Program-made: the position numbers and the translations under genes
The notes under the pieces: generated by a model
Databases searched by the model: none
What the model saw: only the letters and a program-made list of their open reading frames with translations
What the model was told of the DNA's origin: nothing
Part shown: positions 9,961-20,882 of the stretch, in pieces
Numbering within the stretch: position 1 is the stretch's first letter
How the letters are laid out: each line of letters opens with the position of its first letter
Assembly (NCBI GenBank): GCA_905147135.1
Contig: LR990046.1
Span: 10,136,501 to 10,200,500 of the forward strand
Direction of reading: 5' to 3'
Origin: Blastobasis lacticolella
Lineage: Eukaryota > Arthropoda > Insecta > Lepidoptera > Blastobasidae
Length of the DNA stretch: 64,000 nucleotides

Positions 9961-11235
9961 TATCCGAAGTGAGGATGTGACTCAAGCGCCCATTGGTAAG
10001 TTTTTGCTCTTTACTTAGAAATTATAAAAATCGCAGTTGAGGCAACATAGTTGTACTAAAAGTCGGAATAACTAGACTAGTATGACACTGGCTAGTTTTG
10101 CATTTCGGCATACTAGTAAATATAATTACTAAACGTAGACTTCACATGACGGATCTACCTGCTACCGAGGTAAATGCAAAGATTTATATATAAATACGAA
10201 CAGTTATATAGGTATAGTACTTACTACCCACTTATGTCGGCAGTTTCAATAAGCGGTTGACATTATTTGGCTAAGCAAAAATAAGCACTTTAGAATGTGA
10301 AAATGACTAATCTGATATTATCTTTCCCCCACCTGAACCCTATCCTAATCTCATATACATTGCTTAACATAGCTATCTTAATTATAATGATAAGTCCCTA
10401 CTACAAAACAAATTAATAGGTATGTGCACATTGAATCTAAAAAAACAGCCAAACAGCACCACCAAAATACGATGCATTCTCGGAATGCCGATATCGTAGA
10501 GAACAAACCTACAAAAAACGTCCACTTAAAACAAGACGAACATACGGGATTCTACACGTTCGCGTCGCAGAGTTTCTCCTATAATAGATTGCGCTATAAG
10601 TAGAGATTATCGCCATCAGAATCTGACTATAAGGTCAAAAAAAATTTTGATTCGATGTAAATAGATATAATTTTTCGAAATATATTAAATATCTACTGAA
10701 AAAATTCATAACACAGAGACAGGTGAGACAAAGCTCATTTATGAACAACTAATTCCGTAAGCCACTTTTCCGAAGTAATACGAAAGGGATGTGTTAGTTA
10801 CTATGACCAACATTTCTATGGACAATGCAATCCAAGGGTAACGTCGCACGCGTTCTAGATAATTAATAATAACAAAAGCACGGCGGCTATTTATGGTCCC
10901 TGGCACATATTTTTTTGAAACTGCTCAAAGTTTTGTCAGCCTTTTTGTAAACTGGTAACATAAACAGTAATTCTGATCAAATAATATTTACTGACACACA
11001 TCATGACAATATTTATTCGTAATAGAGAATAGCTATTGCGCTATAGGTGCAAAGATAAGAGCATATAATGTAAGGTTCATGAAGCCACCAAATTGAAGTA
11101 ATTTGCTTAGTAAGTGAAGTTTTATGTTAGCTTATTTGCTTATTAAGAGTTTACACCGTATTTAGAGTAATATAAAATTATATGAATTAGTAATGCTTTG
11201 TAATTAAAAGATTTTACTCCTTTTACTTAAATAAT
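9961..11235. other. no gene seen; AT-rich intergenic
   Basis: About 1.3 kb without convincing coding frames, repeats or RNA genes that I can recognise. Confidence 0.3.
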
Positions 11236-11365
11236 AAGACAAGGTTGTCTGGAAGAGATCACATTAGTGATAAGACCGCCCTTTGTACTATCTACCATAT
11301 TTTTTGTATATTTACTTGTTTTCTATGGTGTGCAATAAAGAGTTTTGTATTGTATTGTATTGTAA
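11236..11365 (+). mobile_element. LINE 3' end
   Basis: AAGGTTGTCTGGAAGAGATC, then GATAAGACCGCCCTTTGTAC and TGTGCAATAAAGAG, ending in TTGTATTGTATTGTATTG. This is the 3' terminus, with poly(A) signal and short tandem tail, of a LINE group widespread in Lepidoptera. Only the UTR is present. Confidence 0.7.
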
Positions 11366-11414
11366 TAATAAATAAACCAATCATATAAATTAAACATATA
11401 TACCTACTTATATA

Positions 11415-11680
11415 TGGCCGTGTGGTGTCCGGCAGAGTAGAATAGCACCAACCCCTTACACTCATGGGTGTCGTACAAGGCGACTAATGTTTTCGAGGCA
11501 AAAGATCAAGAGTCTCCGTAGACTGGAAAATGGGCAGCAGCATTATCCATTGTTATATTTAAAAACTGCGATCTCCAACCCGCCTGCCAAGCGTGGAGAT
11601 TATGGCAATAACTTCCCCTTTCGTGGGAGAGGCTCTAAGTCCAGCAGTGGACTGTTACGGGCTGTGATGATGACCTACTT
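11415..11680 (+). mobile_element. LINE-end repeat A, copy 1
   Basis: Begins near GGTGTCCGGCAGAGTAGAAT, includes CAAGGCGACTAATG, GACTGGAAAATGGGCAGCAG, AAGCGTGGAGATTATGG and TTTCGTGGGAGAGG, and ends TACGGGCTGTGATGATGA. Other copies: 20622-20882 (minus), 41391-41648 and 43880-44137 (plus), 51384-51646 (minus), and a scrap at 52190-52260 (minus). The ORFs it gives are not genes. The ATGATGA end suggests a LINE 3' terminus. Confidence 0.8.
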
Positions 11681-12159
11681 ATACACTTTGTTATTATTAT
11701 TAGTACAGCTATTAACGATGTCTAGTATTACTAAACGAAATAAAAAATAACCATAACTCAGAATATAGTAACTGTTATGACGTTTATATATCTACTAATA
11801 GTTTATTAACTCAATTTATTTGAGTAGAGTTACTAATTATTTGTTTATTAACATAAACAATTAATTAATTCGATAATTTTGATTAACATTACGAGGACCA
11901 TATTACTTAGGACTTTATTTTCCTGTTCCTTGTTGTCCAATCCCTCCCGCCTCCTCTCGCCATAGTCTGGTTCTGTTACAGAGTTAAATACCCGATACTA
12001 CATGTACATTGGCAGAAAAGGATGAGTTGCATTACGGGGTTTAATATCTCTGGTAGAAAAGATGAAGGATAATATGTAAAATACCAACTCAAATTAAATA
12101 ATCAACTCAAATTCATAATTCCGTCACCAAGCTAATTACTCGGTACCGCCTCTAATATG
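11681..12159. other. no gene seen
   Basis: AT-rich DNA; no coding or repeat signal recognised. Confidence 0.3.
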
Positions 12160-12385
12160 AATATTATAATTGAGATAAAGATTGAAAGTAGAAAAACAAA
12201 AAGCGGAAAAGACTAGAGTTTTATGCTATATAAATATTATAATTGAGATTTAGATTGAAAGTAGAAAAACCAAAAGCGAAAAAGGTATGAGTTTGATGCT
12301 ATATAAATATTATGTACGAGATCAAGATTGAAAGTAAATAATCAAAAAGCGAAAAAGATATGAGTTTGATGCTATAATTACTTGA
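12160..12385 (+). repeat. 73-bp tandem repeat, 3 copies
   Basis: ATTGAAAGTAGAAAAAC recurs at 12181, 12254 and 12327 (period 73), each followed by AAAAGCG and ATGAGTTTGATGCTATA-like sequence. A possible decayed fourth unit starts about 12480 (AAAGATTGAAA). Confidence 0.8.
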
Positions 12386-12929
12386 TGCTGACTCCAGCAG
12401 AAAATTATAATTAAAACAAATAACAAACAGTAACAGTATGATTACAACGTACAAATAATAAATAGAATAAAGCTGATGAGATAAAGATTGAAATCGTAAT
12501 ACTATGCTTATATAGGCCACCTAAATACTTCCACCACAGAGTTATATATTTTATATAACATAGTAAAAGCAAAGAAAAAGATGATACTACCTACAAGCAA
12601 CCCAGACACTTGTGATGATTGACTATGATTATTGAGATAAAGTTTAAAGGGTATTCAGGCGACCTACATACCTCCTTTACAGAATTACCTCCAAGTTAAA
12701 CACGTGATTCTACGCCAAAATTATGACTGGCTATGTTCATGCAGTCGAGCTACGTACTTTTATTACATAGTCAGTTTCTTGACGATACTACCTCTGGCAG
12801 AAATTGAAGACTTAATTAAAGATTTATAAACCCAATGAAGTTATCGAAAGGCTACCTATTCCCGACGATTAAAGTATACACCTACAATATTGTGATAAAC
12901 CCTTATTTCGAACTTATGAACATGACGTC

Positions 12930-13112
12930 AAGTTACGGTATTTGTGCTTGGCGAGGATGGCGTGCGACGGCACAGACGGTGCCTCTATACAAGTGAAGCT
13001 AAAGAAAGATGGTACTCACTGTATTCGCGTTTGTAGAAGCCTGAGTGCAACAGCACAGACGGTGCCGCAATACACGTGAAGTTAATGTAAAGTGGTACTC
13101 ACCGTAGTGTCA
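12930..13112 (+). repeat. 83-bp tandem repeat, 2 copies
   Basis: GCACAGACGGTGCC at about 12970 and 13053, each followed by an ATACA(A/C)GTGAAG and GGTACTCAC(T/C)GTA phrase. Copies are about 80% identical by eye. Confidence 0.7.
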
Positions 13113-13221
13113 AAGATTACTCCATTTGTTTTGGATTTAAAAATTTAAATAAATATTTACCAATACTATTCTTAAAGTTACTTTGGTTGTTAGTAAATCA
13201 ATATAGATATTTTAATATATA

Positions 13222-13640
13222 TGTCGGGGAAAGACTGGAGAAGACTCGCCCATGAGCGAGTAATGGCCATCAGAACGTATTTATCGGGATTTCGTAGCAA
13301 TAAAGGGGTATCTATAGTGTTTTAAGAATGTATTGTCAAATTAAAGCCACATTTACGAGTTTACAATTGTAGCCGAAACCCGCGGGTTATTTACAAAACC
13401 CTCCACCATCCATGGCCAATCTCATCAGGCCAATCCGCGGGAGATGCGCCGGGGCTCTTGCTAGTTGCCACATACGCACAGCTTGACTCCCTACACATTG
13501 TTAACAGTACATCCTGCACTCACGTTTCTATTTTCTGGAGCTTTCACGCATCTCTTTAACGCATCAGGATTTACGCTTCTTCGCTCTTGAATGGTTTCTA
13601 CTTCTTGGTCCCAATATCCTTGCGGCTCAGGGCTGTCCAA
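13222..13640 (-). repeat. dispersed repeat B, copy 1 (partial)
   Basis: Nearly identical to 31500-31905. Landmarks are GTCGGGGAAAGACTGGAGAA, AAACCCGCGGGTTATTT and GCTTGACTCCCTACACATTG. One base difference is TGTTTTAAG against TGTTTAAG near 13320. The minus strand carries a short open frame ending just before a GGGAGTCAAGCTGTGCG phrase, suggesting a LINE C-terminus and 3'UTR. The full repeat is at 31498-32030. Confidence 0.75.
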
Positions 13641-14381
13641 CTCTCATTTCCTTAATGTGTACAATAGAGCTTTGGAAAAAAAAACTAGGATGTCTCCATC
13701 TCTATTTACTCATACTAAAAAAAATGTGTCCCTTTCCCCCCATCCCGTGCACGACGATAAATGAAAAGCGACTTTATTTTTTACATATTAAGGGTTAGAA
13801 TCAACTGTAGTAATTGCTTGTAAGAAAACAACTGACGACCGACTAAACAATGCACAGAGAATAAAATTTTTCCCGCGATGGCGCCAAAGTAACAAACCAA
13901 TATTTTTGTATTTTGTGTATTTTGTGTGCCCTGTGACGCGACCGACGCTGTTTTCACTCCTAAGCATTTACAATTTCTTAATTACTATTAGTTATTGAAG
14001 AGTTCAGTGAAATTAGGTTTGTGTGGGAAGTAATGAATTTGCAGTGCGTTTAGCGTTTTAAATCTGTACTTTGTGTTCGTGTTCGTATTAAGTGTATTTA
14101 CGGCCCTTCTGTAATTCTGTATGTATTTTGATTTTGTGAGTATTTCCCTTTGATTTTTCCATTTAATCCTCCGTTTAACAAAAGTTGGTAAAACTTCAAT
14201 CTTATTCTAGATTGTTTGCAATCCCGTACACAAATAGTTCTCGTTTACAGGTATGGATAAACTATTGTCGATTCTTGCTCGACTATCATCGTAGCCAGTA
14301 TAATAATAAATTAAAACACGTAAACGTGTTTGTGTAAGTCCGTCATTTCGCTCCTGACGATATTGCTATAAAACGATACTA
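13641..14381. other. no gene seen
   Basis: No confident feature. The GC content rises briefly near 13875-13950 (CCCGCGATGGCGCC, GACGCGACCGACGC). This could be the 5' region of a decayed P-element-like gene downstream, but nothing demonstrates a promoter. Confidence 0.25.
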
Positions 14382-14460
14382 TCATCATCATCATCATCAT
14401 ATCAGCCGAAGGACGCCCACTGCTGGGCATAGGCCTCTTCTATCAATACTCCACCCCAAA
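14382..14460 (-). mobile_element. LINE 3' end (CTGCTGGGCATA family), short copy
   Basis: ATC microsatellite, then ATATCAGCC and ACGCCCACTGCTGGGCATAG. This is the same 3' end as 16105-16315 and 51815-51955, here minus and truncated. Confidence 0.75.
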
Positions 14461-14787
14461 GTTGCTTAATTGTTTAGATTTCAATATTTATTGCTTCATA
14501 AGTTAGCTAAACATTATTAACCCTTTACTGCAAATATAAACCTAAAAGGATTTGCGTTATCTTAAACCTCCAAGTTCCAAGAGGCTTTGTCCAGAATTGA
14601 CCTCACAATTTTACAAGTCTTTTTTCCTCAGCGCCCCCTTTGCTACACTCCAACCGACTTCACTTAATTCTAATGCTAAATAGGTGTTTTAGGTTGTAGA
14701 TTTTGCCAAATCCAATTTTGCCCTGCACAAGCACCCCCCGCAAGAGCTACATCCATCTGTTGATGTGCTAAGCTCTTCCACAACCCG

Positions 14788-15500
14788 ATGTGCCCCCGTT
14801 ATGAGAACTTTGATGAGTTTTATGCTGACCACCTCTCAACACCGTCCACATCTTTTGATGTGGGAGCCTGTTTGAGAGAACAGTCAGTCTACTGTTCACC
14901 AAGGCCTTGTACATCTACAGATCTATTGAGCTCTGAGCAACAAGAGTGGCCTTTCATTGTTAGCTCCATACCTCTTTGGGAGTGTGCTACTCTTATTCGT
15001 AGGAGTAGATGTAAAATGAAAAGGAAACCTGATGAAGGAACTTTTGTTAAATATTCCTAATATATCTTAGACTAGCAATGATTTTATTTTCCAGCATTTG
15101 ACAGACATTTCACCTACTAAATCTGAATCAGCCAAGCTGTGTGTTTTGTTGTTTGATGAAATGGTTATTAGTAAAAATTTATCTTTTAATTTTCAAACTG
15201 GATTAATAGAAGCCTTTGAGGATCTTGAATCCAGAAAACTTTCTTCAAATGTTGCTGACAAAGTAAGTTTTCATAGCCTCTTTAGTAATTGTAAAATACT
15301 AATAGCTTTTTATTTTGTTGAAGATGGTGTTAAAACCTCTAATTTCAAGAATATTAACGTCAGCTGTTTTCAGTAATGGATTTTCAATTAGAGTCACAAT
15401 TAGTGACCAAGGATCTGCCAATGTTGCGGCAATAAACTCATTGATATTAGATACTAGAGCTGAACAATTGCATAACACTATAGTAATGATGCCAATATAA
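14788..15500 (+). pseudogene. P-element/THAP9-like transposase remnant
   Basis: Two blocks resemble the RNase-H-fold transposase of P elements and THAP9. The first, from 15097, reads KLCVLLFDEMVISKNLSFN and then GLIEAFEDL. The second, about 15310-15475, has NGFSIRVTISDQGSANVAAI, matching the family motif around the second catalytic Asp (xxCDxGxxN type). Splice-like signals fit an intron-bearing gene: acceptor TTTATTTTCCAG before 15095 and donor AAAGTAAGT at about 15261. The two blocks need a frame change near 15360-15375, so this copy is broken. The upstream ORF 14788-15060 is Cys/Ser-rich; I cannot place it and its membership is uncertain. A minus-strand SINE abuts the 3' side. Confidence 0.6.
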
Positions 15501-15757
15501 ATAAATAAATAATCATAGAAAAATTCACACAGTGCCATCTAGCCCCAAAGTAAGCAAAGCTTGTGTTATGGGTGCTAAATAACTGATAAACTACTTGTAT
15601 ACTTTTAAATACATACTTATTATACATAGAACATCCAGACCTGTAACAGAAATTAAAATTAATCATTTTCAATTTTTTCCTGGCCGGGAATCGAACCCAG
15701 GACCTCTTGCGTGGCATATCGGCATGTAGACTACTAAACCACTCAGGTCGTCAGGTT
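15495..15757 (-). mobile_element. SINE-2 (tRNA-headed), full-length copy
   Basis: On the minus strand: tRNA-like head with box A near GACCTGAGTGGTTTAGTAG and box B GGTTCGATTCC, then GTTACAGGTCTGGATGTTC, TTTGGGGCTAGATGGC and an AT-rich ATTTATTTATTTATAT tail. Same family as 43629-43850, 46118-46385 and the split copy at 51716-52000. A minus-strand ORF across it is a by-product. Confidence 0.8.
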
Positions 15758-15904
15758 GGGGTTGCAGGAATATTCTGCAATATGTTGTAGACAACCAAAA
15801 GATATATGATATATATGTGTCCCAATTATTAAAATGTTTCTGAAATAATTTCCAGAAAAAAGATGTGCTCCTTAATGGAAATAGCGCATAGTGTTTTTTT
15901 CTAG

Positions 15905-15997
15905 GGACACTATAAAGCAGATGGTTGTGGTGCCAAAACCTGCACTATCCATTTTACCGACAAGCATCAGCACCCAAAGTTATATGACAGGTTAAAG
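15905..15997 (+). other. exon-like island, unrecognised
   Basis: Bounded by a TTTTTTCTAG acceptor and an AAAG|GTATTT donor. The 93 bases are exactly 31 open codons, Cys/His-rich (ADGCGAKTCTIHF, DKHQHPKLYDRL). It could be a host exon or an exon of the nearby transposase-like gene. I do not recognise a domain. Confidence 0.25.
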
Positions 15998-16104
15998 GTA
16001 TTTATGTATTGTTTGTTATTTGTACATATGTTTACCTTATTGTTTGTACAGAAGACGGCACATCAGCCTATCCACCACCAGTATAAAATCTAAGGTCTTA
16101 ACAG

Positions 16105-16316
16105 GGTAGGTCGATGGGGCAGTAAAGTTCTCGAGTGGCGACCACGTACCGGTAGACGCAGCGTGGGTAGGCCTCCTACAAGGTGGACCGACGACCTGGT
16201 AAGGATCGCAGGTACCAGCTGGATGCGGAAAGCACAGGACCGGTCTTTGTGGAGATCTCTGGGGGAGGCCTATGCCCAGCAGTGGGCGTCTTCTGGCTGA
16301 TATGATGAACAGGGTA
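16105..16316 (+). mobile_element. LINE RT C-terminus and 3' end
   Basis: An open plus frame reads GRWGSKVLEWRPRTGRRS, then VGRPPTRWTDDLVRIAGT and AQDRSLWRSLGEAYAQQW, then a stop and ATATGATGAA. This is the familiar C-terminus of lepidopteran endonuclease-reverse transcriptase LINEs, fused to the GGCCTATGCCCAGCAGTGGG 3' end. It is heavily 5' truncated. Confidence 0.8.
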
Positions 16317-16554
16317 GGTCAAGCGCCTTCTATACCTACAGTATTAACACATTGTATAACCACAGACCATTTCTATTACAACTTTTTAATGGCCTGATGC
16401 AAAAACTGTTTTGTGTACATTTGACAACTGAAAACAATTTTCATTTACTTATACTATGCGACGTGCCTGGAAGCACAGGTGACCTTAACCAATTAAAATT
16501 ATACACCAAAGCCTTCCGCATGAAGCACTCTGTCTGTTGGTGAAAACAGCATGA

Positions 16555-16612
16555 AGATCGCGAATAAACAGACAGACGCAGCGTGGGAATTTGTTTTATA
16601 ATATGTAGTGAT
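16555..16612 (+). repeat. TE tail (CAGACAGACGCAGCG type)
   Basis: AATAAACAGACAGACGCAGC, then GGGAATTTGTTTTATAATATGTAGTG. The same tail ends the 19680-19855 repeat. Confidence 0.6.
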
Positions 16613-16689
16613 ACCATTTTTACTATACCATACCATTTTTTAATTTATATATTTGTTATATTTAATTATATTAGTCACCTGGGCGTTAT

Positions 16690-16905
16690 TGCCCCGGGTG
16701 TACTCTTGCGCACGAGGGCCCGTGGTCCTCCTTGATCATAATCCAGGATTTGGCTGATCAGTTAACTATAGTGGAGCGACTGCCCTCTGACCTCCAGGAC
16801 CCCTGCTACCAGGGGAACCTAACCCGATTGGATCATTCAGTCGCCTGAATGTGCAAGTTTCATCACGATGTTTTCCCTCACCATAATAGGTTCGCATTCA
16901 ACTAA
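16690..16905 (-). mobile_element. SINE-1 fragment lacking the tRNA head
   Basis: Minus-strand body of SINE-1: GCGCACGAGGGCCCGTGG, GTGGAGCGACTGCC, then CATCACGATGTTTTCCCTCA. It stops before the tRNA-like head, so it is 5' truncated. Confidence 0.75.
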
Positions 16906-16964
16906 TGATTCTTCGCGAGTTTTTAAATATTTATTCTACATCCAAATACTTTAATTTTATGATT

Positions 16965-17345
16965 GACTAGCTTTCCGCCCGCGTGGACTGTTGTACCTAT
17001 ATCTTGGACAATAAAAAGTAGCCTATATCCATCCTCAGGTGCCAAACTATCTCTATTCTGAATTTCATCGAAATTGGTGCAGTCGTTTGGCCGTGAAAGT
17101 ATGACCGACAGAGTTACTGTCGCATTTATAATAATTACTGGCCTTACGCCCGCGGCTCCGCTGGCGTGGACTATTGCACCTGTATCCTACGAGTGGAGGA
17201 GAATAAAAAGTAGCCTATGTCCATCCTCAGGTGCCAAACTATCTCCATACAGAATTTAATTGAAATTGGTGCAGTCGTTTAGCCGTGAAAGTAGAACAGC
17301 GAGTTCCTTCGCATTTATAATCCTTACTAGCCTTCCGCCTGCGGC
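16965..17345 (+). repeat. dimeric TE tail (GTGCAGTCGTTT family)
   Basis: Two tandem units of about 175 bp share CCGCCCGCGTGGACT/CGCCCGCGGCTCCG starts, AATAAAAAGTAGCCTAT, CAGGTGCCAAACTATCTC, AAATTGGTGCAGTCGTTT and TTCGCATTTATAAT. A third start (TAGCCTTCCGCCTGCGGCGC) follows at about 17327. This is a very common lepidopteran SINE/LINE-type tail. The ORF 17074-17259 spans it. Confidence 0.75.
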
Positions 17346-17439
17346 GCCGGTCGCTCGAACTACACTTATATGGCGCAAGTAGGAGTAAGGTGGAAAAAAG
17401 GAGCATATGTTTTATCCATATATAATATTAAGAGGATTC

Positions 17440-17600
17440 CTCACACGGTATAAAATAAAGTCGCTTTCCGCGTCTATCTGTCTGTATGTATTTCCGCTAA
17501 CTTCTCCTAAGCCATGCAATGGATTTTGATGCTGTTTTCCTTATCATTTATTAGAATATCTCCCAGAAAGTTTTTATGTAGAATACATGCATATTATAAT
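17440..17600 (+). repeat. TE tail (GCGTCTATCTGTCTGTATG type), copy 1
   Basis: AAGTCGCTTTCCGCGTCTATCTG, then TATTTCCGCTAACTTCTCC and ATGGATTTTGATGC. Matches 22165-22340. Confidence 0.6.
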
Positions 17601-17631
17601 TGGAGGTTGATATTTCAACCTAGTTATTAAG

Positions 17632-17975
17632 CGCGTCGGTGGTCGGGCGGTTGAGTATCCCAACTCGTAAGCGACAGGTACCGGGTTCGAATCCCGCTGC
17701 GGCCATGTACCAATGACTCTTCTAAGTTATGTACATTATATGAATTCTAACCGATGCTCTTACGGTTAGGGAAAACATCGTGATGAAACTGACTGAATGG
17801 GTAACCATGGCCCAATCTTGTGTGTGTATTGGTAACCAGGTAGCAGGGTCACGGAGGTCGGATGGTAGTCGCTCCACTGTAATTACCTGAGCGCCAAATC
17901 CTGAATCACGGTCAAGGCGGACCCCGGGCCCTCGTTCTCGAGAGCACAACCGGGACATTAACGATAAGATGACTT
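17632..17975 (+). mobile_element. SINE-1 (tRNA-headed), near full-length
   Basis: Box A-like GGTCGGGCGGTTGAGTA, box B CGGGTTCGAATCCC, then a body with CCGATGCTCTTACGG, ACATCGTGATGAAAC and CGCTCCACTGTAATTACC. It ends near GCACAACCGGGACATTAACG and AAGATGA. Other copies or pieces: 16690, 20325, 23738, 57948, 58851 and 60922. The ORF on the opposite strand (17722-17958) is not a gene. Confidence 0.85.
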
Positions 17976-18905
17976 TTTTTAAATCAACCTAGGTATTATG
18001 TTATAATGTAGGTACTTTTGGATTGCTTTGTTAAACTACCTAGTTAATGTATGAATCAATCTACATTAAATAATTAATACAATGTATTTAAATAAAAAAA
18101 ATTGTCGCGATGCTGAAACTTTAACTAGGGATTCATGTTTAGATGTAGTTGCTGATTCGATTTGAATAGGTGCCTACTTAGTTAAAATTATAAGTGTCAT
18201 TCTAATTTGTATATGGTTCTTTCTTCAACTGGACTAAAATAAAGACATGGATTGTTTCGTCATTTAGTATTTATTTATTTATTTCACAGTTTCTAATTCT
18301 ATTTAAACTAAATATATAATTAAGTATTTATTATGTATTTAATTTGTCTTATAAATGGATCATCTTGCTTTTTTTTTCAAACATAAATAATTTAATTAAG
18401 AAGACCGCTACAAGACTGTCTCCATACCTCCTGTGTGACGTCTGATGAAGGGATGCTTCATTTTATAATTGATAAAGAGACATTTGAAGGTGCCATTATG
18501 GCTGCATAACACTATAGGTGCATATGTGGCTTTCAGTTGGCTACATCGCAGCATGGTAGCACGATCGATCGGCGAGCACCGACTACAGATCCCTTGTAGC
18601 ATAAGGAAGGAAATTGTAAATTGCACACAGAAATAATATTCACGCAAGTAAGATATTGTTCATAATTGAACTAGCTTCTGCCCGCGACTTGGCCCGCGTG
18701 GATTTATGGCGTTGCTAGTTGGTGAAACCGACGGTCCCGATTGCTATCGATTGATAGCAGTCGAGATAAGCCACACCAGAGGCCTCTTGGGCAGCACGAT
18801 ACTCCGACACCAGAGGTTTCACACGATGAAATAAATGAATGCCCCCATTTCTAAACCGATGTAAGCGCCTCAACGACTAACGTCATGGAGACAGGCACTG
18901 TGCAG
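17976..18905. other. no confident gene; one TE-tail scrap
   Basis: AT-rich. At about 18668 CTAGCTTCTGCCCGCGACTTGG starts a scrap of the CCGCCCGCGTGG tail family. About 18705-18830 has a moderately GC-rich open frame of unknown nature, with ACACCAGAGG repeated at 18774 and 18810. Confidence 0.3.
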
Positions 18906-18976
18906 TACCATGGCCCGAGGACCCCCTGCCCGTCTTCACGGACGAGGAAGACGATGAGGAGCCACAAACGCAGCCT
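18906..18976 (+). other. exon-like island, acidic, unrecognised
   Basis: Flanked by ACTGTGCAG (acceptor-like) and CCT|GTAAGTATG (good donor). One frame reads WPEDPLPVFTDEEDDEEPQT. It could be a host exon or part of a transposon gene; no partner exon is proven. Confidence 0.25.
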
Positions 18977-19679
18977 GTAAGTATGCTCTGCCTTCAGTTT
19001 GTTAACGCGTTTAGAAGGGTATTCTGGAATGGTTTCTCTACATATTTGAGTGCGAAAGTGGTGGTTTTTTTTCCTAATATTTTCGTTATATCGATTATCG
19101 AACACGATGTGTCGACATATCCGTAATGTTTCTACACCCTGCAGCGACAACTCAATAATTCGATTTTCGGACGTTATGATTAGGTTTAGATCAGACGCCT
19201 AGATACTGCCTATTCCTAAACCCCTACACCTATTCAAAATTTCACTATAAAATGGGGAACATTTCGCAATGAAGTAACATATCTTTACTTGTAATAAAAC
19301 TGTAACAGGTATTTTATAGATGGCCCCGTAAATATTTTAAGATCATTGATGTTGTAGTTCAGAAATAACGCCTCATTAGAAGGTCCAAATAACTAGCGTT
19401 TGTATGTACACGGCTAAAGGTAGTCATATTACAACAAAATGTCATTTGTCATGTCAGAACCGGAAATTTTAACTTGTGTATGGAAAAACAGATTTTTCTG
19501 TTAGATAGCTCTCTATTGACATTTTGTTGCAATGTTATTCAATATTATTTATGGTTATTTAAGTCAATCGCAGATCAAGCGTAACGCTTTGACCTTTGGA
19601 CCGTCTTTATACCGTTGTTATAGACTGTTTTACAGTGCAAGTGTTACACTCTGTTTATGGCATACTAGCGACCCGCCCC
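18977..19679. other. no gene seen; one inverted repeat
   Basis: TTACAACAAAATGTCA (about 19430) and TGACATTTTGTTGCAA (about 19517) are inverted, about 85 bp apart, suggesting a small hairpin element. Confidence 0.3.
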
Positions 19680-19855
19680 GGCTTAGCACGGGTAGTAACC
19701 TGAACAAATAATACACCTAAACCTAACTCATGAATCACTGTCTAATGGTGGAAACCGCATGAATATCCGTTCCGTAGTTTTTGAGTTCACGTACACAAAA
19801 CATACAGACATACAGACGCAGCGCGGGACTTTGTTTTATAATATGTAGTGACACT
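19680..19855 (+). repeat. TE tail (CCCGCCCCGGCTTAGCACGGG type)
   Basis: GCGACCCGCCCCGGCTTAGC, then CATGAATATCCGTTCCGTAG, ACATACAGACGCAGCGCGGG and TTATAATATGTAGTG. A common lepidopteran non-autonomous element. A diverged copy start lies near 21990 (ACCCGTCCCGGC). Confidence 0.65.
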
Positions 19856-20318
19856 AGGAAAAAAAGCATTCAACTATTGGAGTATTTTGAGTTATACCAC
19901 AATAAAACCAGCTAGAGACTATGTATTGAGGCAACGAGGCAAGAGGTTCAAAGGGGTAAAACTTTCATTGCTAAGATAAAACGCTTTACCTAAAACCTGG
20001 AACATCGCAATCAGTCTGTCTTTGTCTAACCTATATATTTTTACCGGATACGTTTCGGAGACTGCAAAGGAACTGCACAATCTAATACACCATCTTCGTC
20101 CCACCACCGAACCAGGCAGGCACTCAGCGAACACTGTTTTACAGTCGAAATTACAAAGACAGGAGAGACTAGACTGGGAGTTTTCAAATGCAAAGTAAAA
20201 AGCTCCTCTTTTGATAAGATTGCTTCACCGCAGATCAGTGTTACTTAATACGAGACATACAAAACATTTGTAATCCAAACGATAGAAGTCGCGGGCACAG
20301 CTAGTATGTAAATATAGA
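19856..20318. other. no gene seen
   Basis: No recognised coding sequence. The 71-codon minus-strand frame at 19919-20134 shows no domain I know. Confidence 0.3.
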
Positions 20319-20321
20319 GCG

Positions 20322-20612
20322 TCGGTGGCCTAGTGGTTAAGGTTGGTTCGAATCCCAGTGCCGCCATGTACCTATGGGTCTTTTCTGAGTTATATACATT
20401 AGTTGAACGCTAACCGATGCTATTAAGATGAGACAAAACATCGTGATGAAACCTGCACGTTCAGGCGACTGATTGTATAACCATGGTCCAAACGGGTCAA
20501 ATTCTCCTGTTAACGGAGGAAGGTCACGGAGGTCAAATGGCAGTCGCTCAACTGTAATTACCTGATCTGCCTAATCATGGTCAAGGCCCCGGGCTCTCGT
20601 GTGCGAGTACAC
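20322..20612 (+). mobile_element. SINE-1 copy with shortened head
   Basis: GCGTCGGTGGCCTAGTGGTTAAGG joins directly to GGTTCGAATCCCAG. The stretch between boxes A and B is therefore deleted, which may weaken the internal promoter. The body matches 17632-17975. Repeat A abuts its 3' end. Confidence 0.8.
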
Positions 20613-20621
20613 AATAATTAT

Positions 20622-20882
20622 TCATCATCACAGCCCGTAACAGTCCACTGCAGGACTTAGGGCCTCTCCCACGAAAGGGGAGGTTATTGCCATAATCTCC
20701 ACGCTTGGCAGGCGGGTTGGAGATCGCAGTGTTTAAATAATACAATAGAAAATGCGGCTGCCCATTTTCCAGACTACGGAGACTCTTGATCTTTTGTCTC
20801 GAAAACATTAGTCGCCTTGTACGACACCCACGAGTGTAAGGGGTTGGTGCTATTCTACTCTGCCGGACACCACACGGCAACA
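20622..20882 (-). mobile_element. LINE-end repeat A, copy 2
   Basis: Minus-strand copy of the family at 11415-11680, starting ATCATCACAGCCCGTAACAG on the plus strand. The 100-codon minus ORF here is a translation of this repeat. Confidence 0.8.

Noticed and set aside
17722..17958. 78-codon minus-strand ORF
   Set aside because: Antisense of SINE-1.
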